Shown: positions 7,540 to 15,819 of the stretch, piece after piece
How positions within the stretch are numbered: position 1 is the first letter of the stretch
How the letters are laid out: each line of letters begins with the position of its first letter
NCBI RefSeq assembly: GCF_026870155.1
Contig: NZ_CP113975.1
Location: 124,001-188,000 of the forward strand
DNA: 64,000 nt
Source of the DNA: Flavobacterium marginilacus
Lineage (GTDB): Bacteria > Bacteroidota > Bacteroidia > Flavobacteriales > Flavobacteriaceae
Direction of reading: 5' to 3'
Made by a program: the position numbers and the translations under genes
Notes under the pieces: model-generated
What the model was told of the DNA's origin: nothing
The model's input: the letters and a program-made list of their open reading frames with translations, nothing else
Databases searched by the model: none

Positions 7540-7614
7540 GATTGATTTAAAAATAGAATAATGTAAAACAAAATTAAACTTGGATATTGGGTTTTGCATT
7601 GAAGGGAGTTAGGG

Positions 7615-7920
7615 ATGAAATACGATAAACCTTTGAATATGTTTGAAATAATAAAATTAGGCGAAATAATAAAATCCAAAATTGCATCTGATACAGATTT
7701 AATGTGGACTCATTATAATTCAATAGAAGAATTAATAGCAGAAATAGATTTTAATTCTAAATTGCTTGAAGATAACAACGAACAAGGTTTAGAATTCTTT
7801 CTAATGTCATTTTTACCCACAGGAACTTTTCAAGAAATCTCTATGCAGAATGGATGGAGTGAAGAATACTTGAAATTGGCTTCTCAATTTGATACTATTT
7901 GCGAAAATTTAAAACGATAA
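7615..7920 (+). CDS. Small hypothetical protein in the NAD operon
   Basis: A 101-residue protein that I do not recognise. It is acidic, soluble-looking and largely helical, with no signal peptide or cysteine-rich motif: EIIKLGEIIKSKI, then DLMWTHYNSIEELIAEID, then LEFFLMSFLPTGTFQEIS. It starts after a GGGAG-type ribosome binding site and ends two bases before the NamPT start, so translation is probably coupled. Its position suggests a role linked to NamPT or the phosphatase. A real gene is likely because of the tight spacing. Confidence 0.6.
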   Translation: MKYDKPLNMFEIIKLGEIIKSKIASDTDLMWTHYNSIEELIAEIDFNSKLLEDNNEQGLEFFLMSFLPTGTFQEISMQNGWSEEYLKLASQFDTICENLKR

Positions 7921-7922
7921 TT

Positions 7923-9395
7923 ATGAACCCATTACTATTAACAGATGGTTACAAAGTTGACCACAAAAGACAATATCCAGACGGAACTACATTAGTATAT
8001 TCTAATTGGACACCAAGAAAATCAAGGATTGAAGGCATTGACGAAGTTGTATTTTTTGGATTGCAGTATTTCCTTAAAAAATATATTATTCAAGATTTTG
8101 ATCAGTATTTCTTCAAACAGCCAAAAGAAGTTGTTGTGAAAAAATATGCCCGTAGAATCAATAATTATTTGGGCGAAAACCAAGTAGGTACAAAACATAT
8201 AGAGGATTTGCATGATTTGGGATATATTCCTATGGTATTTAAGGCTTTGCCTGAAGGTGCCAGCGTGCCTGTCCGTGTGCCTATGTTCACAATGTACAAT
8301 ACAATTCCTGAGTTTTTTTGGCTGACCAATTATTTCGAAACACTGCTTTCCGCAGTAATCTGGCTGCCTTGTAATTCGGCTACAATTGCAAAACAATATA
8401 GAAAAGTATTGGACAAATATGCCAAAGAAACTTCTTCAATGCCCGAATTTGTTGATTGGCAGGGCCACGATTTCTCGATGCGCGGCATGGGCTGTATCGA
8501 GGCTGCAGTAACATCAGCTGCTGGACATTTATTGAGTTTTACAGGAACTGATACGATTCCGGCAATAGATTTTTTGGAAGAATATTACAATGCCAATTCA
8601 GATACTGAATTAATAGCAGGCTCTGTTGCAGCAACCGAGCATTCTGTAATGTGTATGGGTACAACTGAAGGAGAATACGAAACTTTCGAAAGATTAATCT
8701 GCGAGGTGTATCCAAAAGGAATAGTTTCTATCGTTTCTGATACTTGGGATTTATGGAAAGTACTTACTGATTATCTGCCTCGATTAAAAAATCAAATAGT
8801 TTCCAGAGCAGGAAAAGTAGTCGTTCGTCCAGACAGCGGTGATCCGGTTGATATTATCTGTGGTAACCCAAATGGCAAAACCGAGCAGGAAAGGAAAGGG
8901 GTAATCGAATTGCTTTGGGATGTTTTTGGAGGTACAATAAATGAAAAAGGGTTCAAAGAATTAGTTCCTCAAATAGGAGCTATTTATGGAGACAGTATTA
9001 CCGTGGCTAGAGCAACAGCCATTTGTGAACGATTGAAAGCGAAAGGTTTTGCATCTACCAATGTAGTGCTTGGAATAGGTTCATTTACTTATCAATACAA
9101 TACAAGAGATACTTTTGGATTTGCGATGAAAGCTACGTACGGAGAAGTAAACGGTGAGGGAAGAGCTATTTTTAAAGATCCAATTACAGATGACGGTACC
9201 AAAAAATCAGCCAAAGGATTAATGAAAATTGAATTGGCTGATGGCAGATATATTTTAAAAGATGAAGTGTCTTGGGAAGAAGAGCAAAAAGGAGAATTGA
9301 AAGAAGTTTTTAGAGACGGAAAACTTTTAATTGATTTAAGTTTATCTGAAATTCGAGATCAAGTCAAAAAGAATGTACCGCAACTAACGTTATAA
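7923..9395 (+). CDS. nadV: Nicotinamide phosphoribosyltransferase
   Basis: Converts nicotinamide and PRPP to NMN, the first step of the direct NAD salvage route. It is 490 residues, the same length as the animal and phage NamPT enzymes. Recognisable segments are LLTDGYKVDHKRQYPDGT at the N-terminus, FSMRGMGCIEAAV, SVAATEHSVMCMG (with the catalytic-site His), VSDTWDLWKVL, VVRPDSGDP and IYGDSI. The ATG at 7923 is chosen over a TTG eight codons upstream. As last gene of the operon it uses PRPP from Prs and nicotinamide from KptA and other NAD consumers. No NMN adenylyltransferase lies in the operon, but nadD is 2.7 kb downstream. Confidence 0.95.
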   Translation: MNPLLLTDGYKVDHKRQYPDGTTLVYSNWTPRKSRIEGIDEVVFFGLQYFLKKYIIQDFDQYFFKQPKEVVVKKYARRINNYLGENQVGTKHIEDLHDLGYIPMVFKALPEGASVPVRVPMFTMYNTIPEFFWLTNYFETLLSAVIWLPCNSATIAKQYRKVLDKYAKETSSMPEFVDWQGHDFSMRGMGCIEAAVTSAAGHLLSFTGTDTIPAIDFLEEYYNANSDTELIAGSVAATEHSVMCMGTTEGEYETFERLICEVYPKGIVSIVSDTWDLWKVLTDYLPRLKNQIVSRAGKVVVRPDSGDPVDIICGNPNGKTEQERKGVIELLWDVFGGTINEKGFKELVPQIGAIYGDSITVARATAICERLKAKGFASTNVVLGIGSFTYQYNTRDTFGFAMKATYGEVNGEGRAIFKDPITDDGTKKSAKGLMKIELADGRYILKDEVSWEEEQKGELKEVFRDGKLLIDLSLSEIRDQVKKNVPQLTL

Positions 9396-9403
9396 AAACT
9401 AAT

Positions 9404-9431
9404 GAGGCTGTCCGAAAAGGACAGCTTTTTT
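9404..9431 (+). terminator. Inward-facing hairpin with T run at the left IS1182 end
   Basis: GCTGTCC, loop GAAA, GGACAGC, then seven T residues. It lies 10 bases after the NamPT stop, so it may serve as the terminator of the NAD operon although it belongs to the insertion sequence. Confidence 0.6.
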
Positions 9432-11121
9432 TATGCTGCAAATTTCAGGAATCGATTTTGGGTTGGTTGATTAATGAAAAAATATTCTGTTACAGTATTT
9501 AAAAAGTGAATTTCGACTTTTATAGCTCTATTTAGAACTCTGAAGGAGATTTTTAGATGAGTTTTCGACGCATCATTGTTCTTTGCTATCATTTTTCTGA
9601 AATTATGCCCGATAGCCATCAATAGAAATTCCATTTCCACTTTTTCGATGCTTGTGAAAGTAAACCGGCTGAATTTATTGTTGTTTTTTAGCTGTCCGAA
9701 TACTGCTTCAACTTCTATTGGGCGTTTGCTTCGGTGTTCGAGTCCTTTTTCGCTCATGAGCAGCTCTTTGGCTCTGAGCCCTTAATTGGTTCAGGCGGTG
9801 GTTTACTTCTATTGTTCTGTTTCCTTTGGCTTTATGGCACAAACTTCTAAGTGGACATCCATCACATCTTTTTGCTTGATAATAAGATACTTGTGATTCG
9901 TATCCGTTGGCCGATGTCCGTTTTCCACTGCCAATGTTTTCCATTCTTTGTCCCATTGGACACACATAAAAATCCTGCTGTATATTGTAGAACAAATTCT
10001 GGACAAGAAACGGATTGTCCTTCATTTTTTTCTTCTGTTCTTTGTGAAAATAATTATACTTTACATAGGTCCGTTATGTCTTTATTTTCAAGCATTTCGT
10101 AGTTTTCTTCGCTTCCATAACCAGCATCGGCTACAACTGTTTTGCTTTGTTTTTGATACATTTTTTCAAATTCCTCCAGATGGGATTTTAAAGTCGTAGT
10201 GTCGTTAGGTGTCTGATGAATGGTTACATTGGTAATGAATTGATTTTCAGTAGAAATCTGAGGATTGTATGCAGGTTTTAACTGTCCGTTTTTCATATGG
10301 TCTTCCTTCATTCTCATAAAGGTAGCGTCAGGATCTGTTTTGCTGTAGGAGTTTCTATTGCCTAAAATCACTAAATCTTTTTCGTATTTTTCAAGCTTTG
10401 GCAGGTGCTCTTCCTGAAGCTTTTCAAGCTCTTTGGTTATCTTCTTGTTGGGCTCTTTGAGTTTTTTATTGAGTTCTGATAATTTTTCTTTCAGCTCTTC
10501 CGAGTTTATTTTTTTTGGTAATTCTTCCTTGTTGACTTCTTGATTATCTGATAAAATACTGTTTTCGATATCGGATAAGATGCTGTTGATTTTTACTTCG
10601 AGTTTTTCTTTGTATTTCTCTATAGAACCCCGCCAGACAAAGGTGTATTTGTTGGATTTGGCTTCAATTTTTGTTCCATCGATGTATTGGATATCCAGAC
10701 TGACATAGCCCATTTCCACAAGCATTTTGACTACTTCTGCAAATAAATCTTTGATGTTTTCTTTTAGAACCTTTCCTCTAAAATCGTTGATGGTTCTAAA
10801 ATCAGGGGTTGAGTTGCCTGAAATAAACATAAAATGAATGTTCTCGGTGAGTGCTTTTGCTATTTTTCGGCAGGAATAAGTGTTGCTCAAATAGCTGTAA
10901 AACAAAACTTTAAGCATCATTCTGGGATGATAAGCCGAGGTCCCTCCTCCTTTATATTTTTTAAGTATATGGCTTATATCCAATGAATTGACGACCTTGT
11001 CCACTAAGCGGACAGGGTGGTTTTCTGAAATTTTATCAAAAATATTTATCGGAAAAAGTTCCGGTGTATTGATCGATTGCGATTTAAATATTACTTTAGC
11101 CATTGCTCGTTTTTTGTGCAA
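9431..11121 (-). pseudogene. IS1182-type transposase, two frameshifts
   Basis: Three minus-strand segments make one transposase: 11121-10054 (N-terminal domain and start of the DDE core, ending [18 protein letters not shown]), 10025-9708 (FYVCPMGQRM, RCDGCPLRSLCHKA, RTIEVNHRLN) and 9757-9431 (SKRPIEVEAVFGQLKNNNKF and EFLLMAIGHNFRKM). The first break is explained by one extra T at about plus-strand 10070. Deleting it continues the frame through the [18 protein letters not shown] linker. The second is a one-base gain near 9775-9785, before AKELLMSEKGLEH. The element probably cannot move on its own. Confidence 0.85.
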
Positions 11122-11390
11122 CTCTAAGATACTATTTTAGATTAAAAACAGCAAAAAAAAGGCTGTCCTTACTTTTTGGACAGCCTCATTGTTGTTTTGT
11201 TGCCAACATATATCCAATCATTCCGCATCGCTAAACAACTCTGATTCAGTTATGGTTTTTGAATTTTTTTTCTAAGTATATTTACAAAACGAATGAAAAA
11301 AAAATCCGCTGTTTTACGGCAGTTATCAGTAAACTATAAGTTGATTAAATTTCTTTTCATCAGTAAGAAAACAATCTAAAAAATTAAAGA

Positions 11391-12131
11391 ATGAAAAACG
11401 TAATTATTATACTTTTTGTGTTAATAGGTAATGGCATTTTTGCTCAAAATACAAATGAAGATGAAAAAGCTAAATTACTTTCGGAAGAAAAAAAATTGGA
11501 TATTGAAACCGGAAAAATAATTGCAAATTATGATTTGTTTCCTGCAGTCATTAAAACAAATATGGCTTTAGAGGATATTACTGCTAATAAAAAATGGAGC
11601 TTAAAAGAACAAAAAAGTGAAAAATTTGCAAACGGGTATAAATATCTCAGATACAATTTTTCCATTTCTCCAATGAATCCAAAAGATGGGAAACCGGAAG
11701 TTTCAGAAATCTTATTTGACACTAAAAATAAATTGACAGGATATTCATTTCTTTATATTGACGGAAATAAAAAAGGAAGAAATAAATCGGAATGCGATGC
11801 GGTATATAATGATATAAAAAACAAGCTTGAGAAAGAAATATATTTAAAAGCAAATGAATCATCTCAAAAGCAAAAATATCAAGGCGACAACGATAGTACT
11901 ATGTATATTCATTTTTTCTATTATACAAGTAATGATTCGAACAATACATTGTTAGTCGTTTATCGTTTTAGAGAGTTTGCTTTTGATTCCTCAAAAAACA
12001 TTGCGATTATTGAGGTTTTTAAATTGCCTGTTTCATTTGATAAAATAAATCAAAAAACACTTAGGTTTGTGTCAGATGAAAGTAACGGATATAATAATAT
12101 TTATAAAATGCTTAATGAAAATCTAAAATAA
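11391..12131 (+). CDS. Hypothetical exported protein
   Basis: A 246-residue protein that I do not recognise. It starts with a Sec signal peptide (MKNVIIILFVLIGNGIFAQ, cleavage expected after FAQ), followed by a charged helical stretch and a mixed alpha/beta remainder containing KYLRYNFSISPMNPKDGKP and STMYIHFFYYTSNDSNN. There is no lipobox cysteine and no type IX sorting domain. It is alone on its strand, convergent with nadD five bases downstream, and preceded by a 200-base gap after the IS1182-like element. A periplasmic or surface role is the most that can be said. Confidence 0.6.
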   Translation: MKNVIIILFVLIGNGIFAQNTNEDEKAKLLSEEKKLDIETGKIIANYDLFPAVIKTNMALEDITANKKWSLKEQKSEKFANGYKYLRYNFSISPMNPKDGKPEVSEILFDTKNKLTGYSFLYIDGNKKGRNKSECDAVYNDIKNKLEKEIYLKANESSQKQKYQGDNDSTMYIHFFYYTSNDSNNTLLVVYRFREFAFDSSKNIAIIEVFKLPVSFDKINQKTLRFVSDESNGYNNIYKMLNENLK

Positions 12132-12136
12132 TATTA

Positions 12137-12718
12137 TTACTTCCTGTAAAAATTATTGTGGTCAATATAATCCCAGACTTTATTAGGTAACAAAGGCTGT
12201 ACATTTTTTCCTTTTTTGACATTTTCTCTGATAGAAGTAGAAGATATTTCAACAACCGGAGCATCAATCAGATGAATTTTTGGGTGATTTTTCAGCTCCA
12301 GATTCTCCGATTCAGACGAAATGCGGGGATAAACATAAATGTTGTGATGTTCCAAAATCGCTTCATAATTTTTCCATTTGTGAAATGACTTCAAATTGTC
12401 TTCACCCATAATTAAGGAAAATTCATGATTGGGATATTTCTCTTCTAAATGAACCAATGTATTTACGGTATAATTGGGCTGTGGTAATTTGAATTCAATA
12501 TCCGAAGGTTTTATTTTAGGAAAATCTTCGGTGGCGAGATAAACCATCTGCAGACGATGGTGATCATCGAGCAGACTGCTTTTCTTTTTGATTGGATTGT
12601 GCGGTGTCACGATCATCCAGACCTGATCCAAATCGGAGTGCTCCGCCATGTGATTGGCAATGATAAGATGCCCAACATGTATGGGATTAAACGTTCCGAA
12701 ATAAAGTCCGATTTTCAT
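12137..12718 (-). CDS. nadD: Nicotinate-nucleotide adenylyltransferase
   Basis: Joins nicotinate mononucleotide and ATP to give deamido-NAD. The 193-residue protein has the nucleotidyltransferase motif GTFNPIHVGHL (8-18), the PHNPIKKK segment and the C-terminal ISSTSIRE motif. It is the last gene of a minus-strand group with gmk and yicC, an order common in flavobacteria. Here a four-helix-bundle gene and a tandem repeat separate it from gmk. It is the only adenylyltransferase in the window that could complete NAD synthesis, although NadD enzymes usually prefer the nicotinate form over the NMN made by the nearby NamPT. Confidence 0.95.
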   Translation of the reverse strand: MKIGLYFGTFNPIHVGHLIIANHMAEHSDLDQVWMIVTPHNPIKKKSSLLDDHHRLQMVYLATEDFPKIKPSDIEFKLPQPNYTVNTLVHLEEKYPNHEFSLIMGEDNLKSFHKWKNYEAILEHHNIYVYPRISSESENLELKNHPKIHLIDAPVVEISSTSIRENVKKGKNVQPLLPNKVWDYIDHNNFYRK

Positions 12719-12856
12719 TTTTTAGTCCTTAGTTTTTTAGTCTTTAGTTTTTTAGTCTTTAGTTTTTTAGTCTTTAGTTTTTTAGTCTTTAGTTTTTTAG
12801 TCTTTAGTTTTTTAGTCTTTAGTTTTTTAGTCTTTAGTTTTTTAGTCCTTAGTTAA
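12719..12856 (+). repeat. 15-bp tandem repeat, about nine copies
   Basis: Nine head-to-tail copies of a 15-base unit (TTTAGTCTTTAGTTT) fill 12721-12855. The first and last copies carry CC in place of CT. There are no spacers, so it is not a CRISPR. It ends against the nadD start codon, and its reverse complement follows at 12862-12886, so a long hairpin is possible. Confidence 0.92.
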
Positions 12857-12861
12857 TGTGC

Positions 12862-12890
12862 TAAGGACTAAAAAACTAAAGACTATTTTA
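12862..12890. repeat. Inverted copy of the 15-bp repeat; left flank of the four-helix-bundle gene
   Basis: CTAAGGACTAAAAAACTAAA followed by GACTATTT is the reverse complement of the neighbouring repeat. A related direct copy (CTAAGGACTAAAAATCTAA... GACTATTT) lies at 13323-13356, on the other side of the gene between them. Confidence 0.7.
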
Positions 12891-13245
12891 AATTTTTTGA
12901 AAAAGCATTTATCATTTTAGCTTCTTCTTCAATTAAGAATAAAAGTTCGTTGAATATCTCTTCATTGTGAATAAATTCTAATTCTTTAGCAATGATTAGT
13001 TGCGTTTCTATTTCGTTTAATGAACCTCTAGAAATATTCAAAAAATGGTTAAATGATTTATCTGTTTGACGTCCAAAACCTTCTGCTATATTTGAAGGAA
13101 TTGATACGCTTGCTCTTTTCAACTGACTTGTTAGGGCGTATATTTCTTCTTTTGGAAAATCCTTGGTGAGTTTGTAAATTAAAACAACAATTTTAATTCC
13201 TTTTTGCCAAATAAGTAATTCTTTGTATGATTTTATTCCGCCCAT
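12883..13245 (-). CDS. Four-helix-bundle protein (S23 / rRNA intervening-sequence type)
   Basis: A 120-residue protein with the family signature SYKELLIWQKGIKIVVLIY, FPKEEIYALTSQLKRASVSI, PSNIAEGFGR and FLNISRGSLNEIETQL. These proteins form pentameric four-helix bundles and are often encoded in accessory DNA, some of them inside rRNA intervening sequences; their function is unclear. Here the gene separates gmk from nadD and is flanked by direct copies of a CTAAGGACTAAAAA repeat (12862-12890 and 13323-13356). That suggests the gene came in with, or was duplicated into, repeat DNA. No partner reverse transcriptase is visible, so a diversity-generating role is not supported. Confidence 0.9.
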   Translation of the reverse strand: MGGIKSYKELLIWQKGIKIVVLIYKLTKDFPKEEIYALTSQLKRASVSIPSNIAEGFGRQTDKSFNHFLNISRGSLNEIETQLIIAKELEFIHNEEIFNELLFLIEEEAKMINAFSKNLK

Positions 13246-13322
13246 AAAATTTATAAATTAATGTTTTGAAAAAAAATAGTATTATAAAAACCTAAAGTTC
13301 TTAGGAATTATTTTTTGAAAAA

Positions 13323-13356
13323 CTAAGGACTAAAAATCTAATTACTAGGGACTATT
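13323..13356. repeat. Right flanking copy of the CTAAGGACTAAAAA repeat
   Basis: CTAAGGACTAAAAATCTAA then ACTAGGGACTATTT, in direct orientation to the copy at 12862-12890. Its right end runs into the gmk stop codon. Confidence 0.6.
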
Positions 13357-13924
13357 TGGAAACAAAATCCTTAACCAATTGATGCGCTTCTTCCAAAGCT
13401 ACAGCCAAATCATAATTCTTGATAATCACATCAAATTGGGGTGCAGTGGCCAGTTCTACGTGGGCTTTAGCGATTCGCATATTGATTTTGTCTTCGCTTT
13501 CGGTGGAACGTTCTTTTAGTCTTCTTTTAAGTTCATCGACACTTGGTGGTTTTACAAAAACTGCCAAAGTTTCTTCAGGGAATTTGTGTTTGATACGCAA
13601 ACCGCCGGCCACATCAATATCAAAAATCACGTTTTTGCCTAAAGCCCAAATGCGTTCCACTTCGCTTTTTAGCGTACCGTAAAAATTATCGCGATACACT
13701 TCTTCCCATTCAACAAAATCTTCCGCGCGGATATGGTTTTTAAATTCTTCAAGGGACATGAAGTAATAATCCTTTCCGCTTACTTCTTCACCGCGTGCTT
13801 CGCGTGTGGCAGCCGAAATGGAAAATTCCAGATTCAAATCTTCCTGTTTTAATAAATGTCTAACTATGGTGGTTTTCCCAGATCCTGATGGCGCCGAGAA
13901 TACGATTAATTTTCCTTTTTTCAT
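13352..13924 (-). CDS. gmk: Guanylate kinase
   Basis: Phosphorylates GMP to GDP. The 190-residue protein has the P-loop FSAPSGSGKTT (8-18), the GMP-binding segment REARGEEVSGKDYYFMS, FVEWEEVYRDNFYGT and IFDIDVAGGLRIK, all standard for Gmk. It sits in the yicC-gmk-nadD neighbourhood usual for the group, but a DUF1016 gene now separates it from yicC (37-base gap to that gene). Confidence 0.96.
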   Translation of the reverse strand: MKKGKLIVFSAPSGSGKTTIVRHLLKQEDLNLEFSISAATREARGEEVSGKDYYFMSLEEFKNHIRAEDFVEWEEVYRDNFYGTLKSEVERIWALGKNVIFDIDVAGGLRIKHKFPEETLAVFVKPPSVDELKRRLKERSTESEDKINMRIAKAHVELATAPQFDVIIKNYDLAVALEEAHQLVKDFVSK

Positions 13925-13960
13925 TGTTTATGCTGAATTTGTTTCAGTTGTTTTTTTGAA

Positions 13961-14947
13961 TCAGTTACCTAATAATTTTAATTGTATTTTTTCACGTTCG
14001 ATTTCATCTATTAATTCTTTTTCGCTTGGTAGATAGGGTAAATATTTTGTGGCAAAAAGATGAGATGAATCATTTATAATGGAATATTTAACTACGGTTT
14101 CACTTTTTTCCGTACATAGAATAATTCCAATGGTTGGCAAATCACCTTCTGGTTTTTTTAAATCATCAAACATACGGCGATACATATCCATTTGCCCAAT
14201 ATCCTGATGGGTGAGTTTGCCAATCTTTAAATCAAATAAAACAAAACATTTCAAAAGATAATTGTAAAAAACTAAATCAATATAATAATGTTCGGTTTCA
14301 CTGCTTATACGGTACTGTCTGCCAACAAAAGAAAAACCTTTACCAAGTTCCATTAAAAAAACCTGAAAATTTTGTATTAAAACACCCTCCACTTCTTGTT
14401 CTGAATGGTTTTTTGGTTGAGAGATATCAAGAAATTCAAAAACATAGGGGTCTTTGATGAAATCTTTAATGTTTATATTGCTTGTTTTGTTGTCTGAAAT
14501 AGTTTTTGAAGATAGTAAGCGATTGTAGTATAGAGTTTTGATGTTTCTCTCCAAAGTTCGTACACTCCAATTTTGTTGACTGGCTTCTTTTAAATAATAT
14601 TGTCGGGTTTCCAAGTTGTCGATTCTCATTATTAATCGATTATGGCTCCAGCTCAATTTGCTACACAGTGTGTAGCAAATTTGTTCGTCAGGATAAGTCA
14701 AATAGAATTGTCGAAAATTACGTAGGTTAGAATATGAAAAACCTTTTCCTAATTCAGCCGATAAATTTTTGGATAATTCTAATAAAACGGCTTCACCATA
14801 ATTTGCTTTTTCCTTTCCGTTTTGTTCTTGTAAAACAATTTTTTCACCTATTTTCCAATAAGCTTCAATCATAGCGGAATTAATTGCTCGATACGTTTGT
14901 TGTCGTGCTTTGATTAATATTTCCTTTATTTCTTGAATATATTGCAT
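13961..14947 (-). CDS. DUF1016 (YhcG-like) PDDEXK nuclease family protein, copy 1
   Basis: A 328-residue protein with an N-terminal DUF1016 domain (ARQQTYRAINSAMIEAYWKI, GKGFSYSNLRNFRQFYLTYP, LSWSHNRLIMRIDN) and a C-terminal PDDEXK nuclease-like domain (about 180-328) with YIDLVFYNYLLKCFVLFDLK and THQDIGQMDMYRRMF. The catalytic Asp and the DLK position (E/D-x-K) are present. It probably cuts or processes nucleic acid; some relatives are linked to defence or restriction loci. It lies between yicC and gmk, 11 bases from yicC, and looks like an insertion into that operon. A second copy is at 23400. Confidence 0.88.
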   Translation of the reverse strand: MQYIQEIKEILIKARQQTYRAINSAMIEAYWKIGEKIVLQEQNGKEKANYGEAVLLELSKNLSAELGKGFSYSNLRNFRQFYLTYPDEQICYTLCSKLSWSHNRLIMRIDNLETRQYYLKEASQQNWSVRTLERNIKTLYYNRLLSSKTISDNKTSNINIKDFIKDPYVFEFLDISQPKNHSEQEVEGVLIQNFQVFLMELGKGFSFVGRQYRISSETEHYYIDLVFYNYLLKCFVLFDLKIGKLTHQDIGQMDMYRRMFDDLKKPEGDLPTIGIILCTEKSETVVKYSIINDSSHLFATKYLPYLPSEKELIDEIEREKIQLKLLGN

Positions 14948-14958
14948 CTCAAGTTTTG

Positions 14959-15819
14959 TTACAAAACATTCAATACCTGCTCCTTAATTTTCTCCAGTTC
15001 ATCTTTCATCTGAACGACTAATTTTTGCATCTGTGCGTGATTAGATTTTGAACCCATAGTGTTGATTTCGCGACCCATTTCCTGTGTTATGAATCCCAGT
15101 TTTCTTCCATTGGCTTCTGTTCCGTTGATGGTTTCCAAGAAATAATCCAAATGGTTTGTCAAGCGGACTTTTTCTTCAGTAATGTCCAATTTTTCGAGAT
15201 AATAGATCAATTCCTGTTCAAAACGATTCTCGTCAACATTGACTTTCAATTCAGAAATGGCAGTCTGCAGACGGTCTTTTATCGCTTGAACACGTTCCGG
15301 ATCAAGTTCCAAAGCCTCATTCATATATTGACGAATGTTCGCAATTCTCAATTGGAATTCATTTTCCAAAGACAAACCTTCGTCTCTACGGAAATTTAAG
15401 ATATTTTGTAAAGCTTCTTCTATTGCGGTTTGGATTTGAGCCCAATCATTTTCGTCGATTTCCTCACGTTCAATTTTCATCGTGTCCGGCATGCGCACGG
15501 CCATTTTCATCAATTCGGTTTCATCGGCATCGGCATAGACTTCTCTCAATTGGCTGATATAAGCCTTTACGATAGGCACGTTGACTTTGGTCGAAGTCTG
15601 TTCGGCGGTACTTTCGATAAAAATCGAAAAATCCACTTTCCCTCTCTCCAGTTTAAGGGCGATTTGGTTGCGTAAACCTAGTTCCATTTCGCGGTACAGT
15701 GAAGGCATTCGCACACTCAAATCCAAACCTTTGCTGTTCAGGGATTTTACTTCCACCGTAATTTTTTTGGTTGGTAACTGCAAAGTCGCTTTACCAAAGC
15801 CAGTCATCGATTGTATCAT
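14959..15819 (-). CDS. yicC: YicC family endoribonuclease
   Basis: A 286-residue protein that opens MIQSMTGFGKATLQLP, the YicC signature, and ends with the DUF1732 region (GRKLGFITQEMGREINTMGS, then KMKDELEKIKEQVLN-type). YicC-family proteins are metal-dependent endoribonucleases. The gene is first in a minus-strand group followed by DUF1016, gmk, the four-helix-bundle gene and nadD. Confidence 0.93.
   Translation of the reverse strand: MIQSMTGFGKATLQLPTKKITVEVKSLNSKGLDLSVRMPSLYREMELGLRNQIALKLERGKVDFSIFIESTAEQTSTKVNVPIVKAYISQLREVYADADETELMKMAVRMPDTMKIEREEIDENDWAQIQTAIEEALQNILNFRRDEGLSLENEFQLRIANIRQYMNEALELDPERVQAIKDRLQTAISELKVNVDENRFEQELIYYLEKLDITEEKVRLTNHLDYFLETINGTEANGRKLGFITQEMGREINTMGSKSNHAQMQKLVVQMKDELEKIKEQVLNVL

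Larger units (their letters stand above)
9401..11190 (-). mobile_element. IS1182-like insertion sequence, degraded
   Basis: Terminal inverted repeats AATGAGGCTGTCC (9401-9413) and its reverse complement (11178-11190) enclose about 1.79 kb. The transposase reading frame on the minus strand is broken twice. Each end forms a hairpin followed by a T run that faces inward: GCTGTCC-GAAA-GGACAGC then T7 at the left, and GGCTGTCC/GGACAGCC then a T run on the minus strand at the right. These could act as terminators. No clear target duplication was found. Confidence 0.82.

Noticed and set aside
9708..10025. Separate 105-residue protein
   Set aside because: It is the middle segment of the broken IS1182 transposase with the CxxC-type RCDGCPLRSLC region.
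12719..12856. CRISPR-like array
   Set aside because: The 15-bp units are contiguous with no spacers and no cas genes are nearby; it is a tandem repeat.
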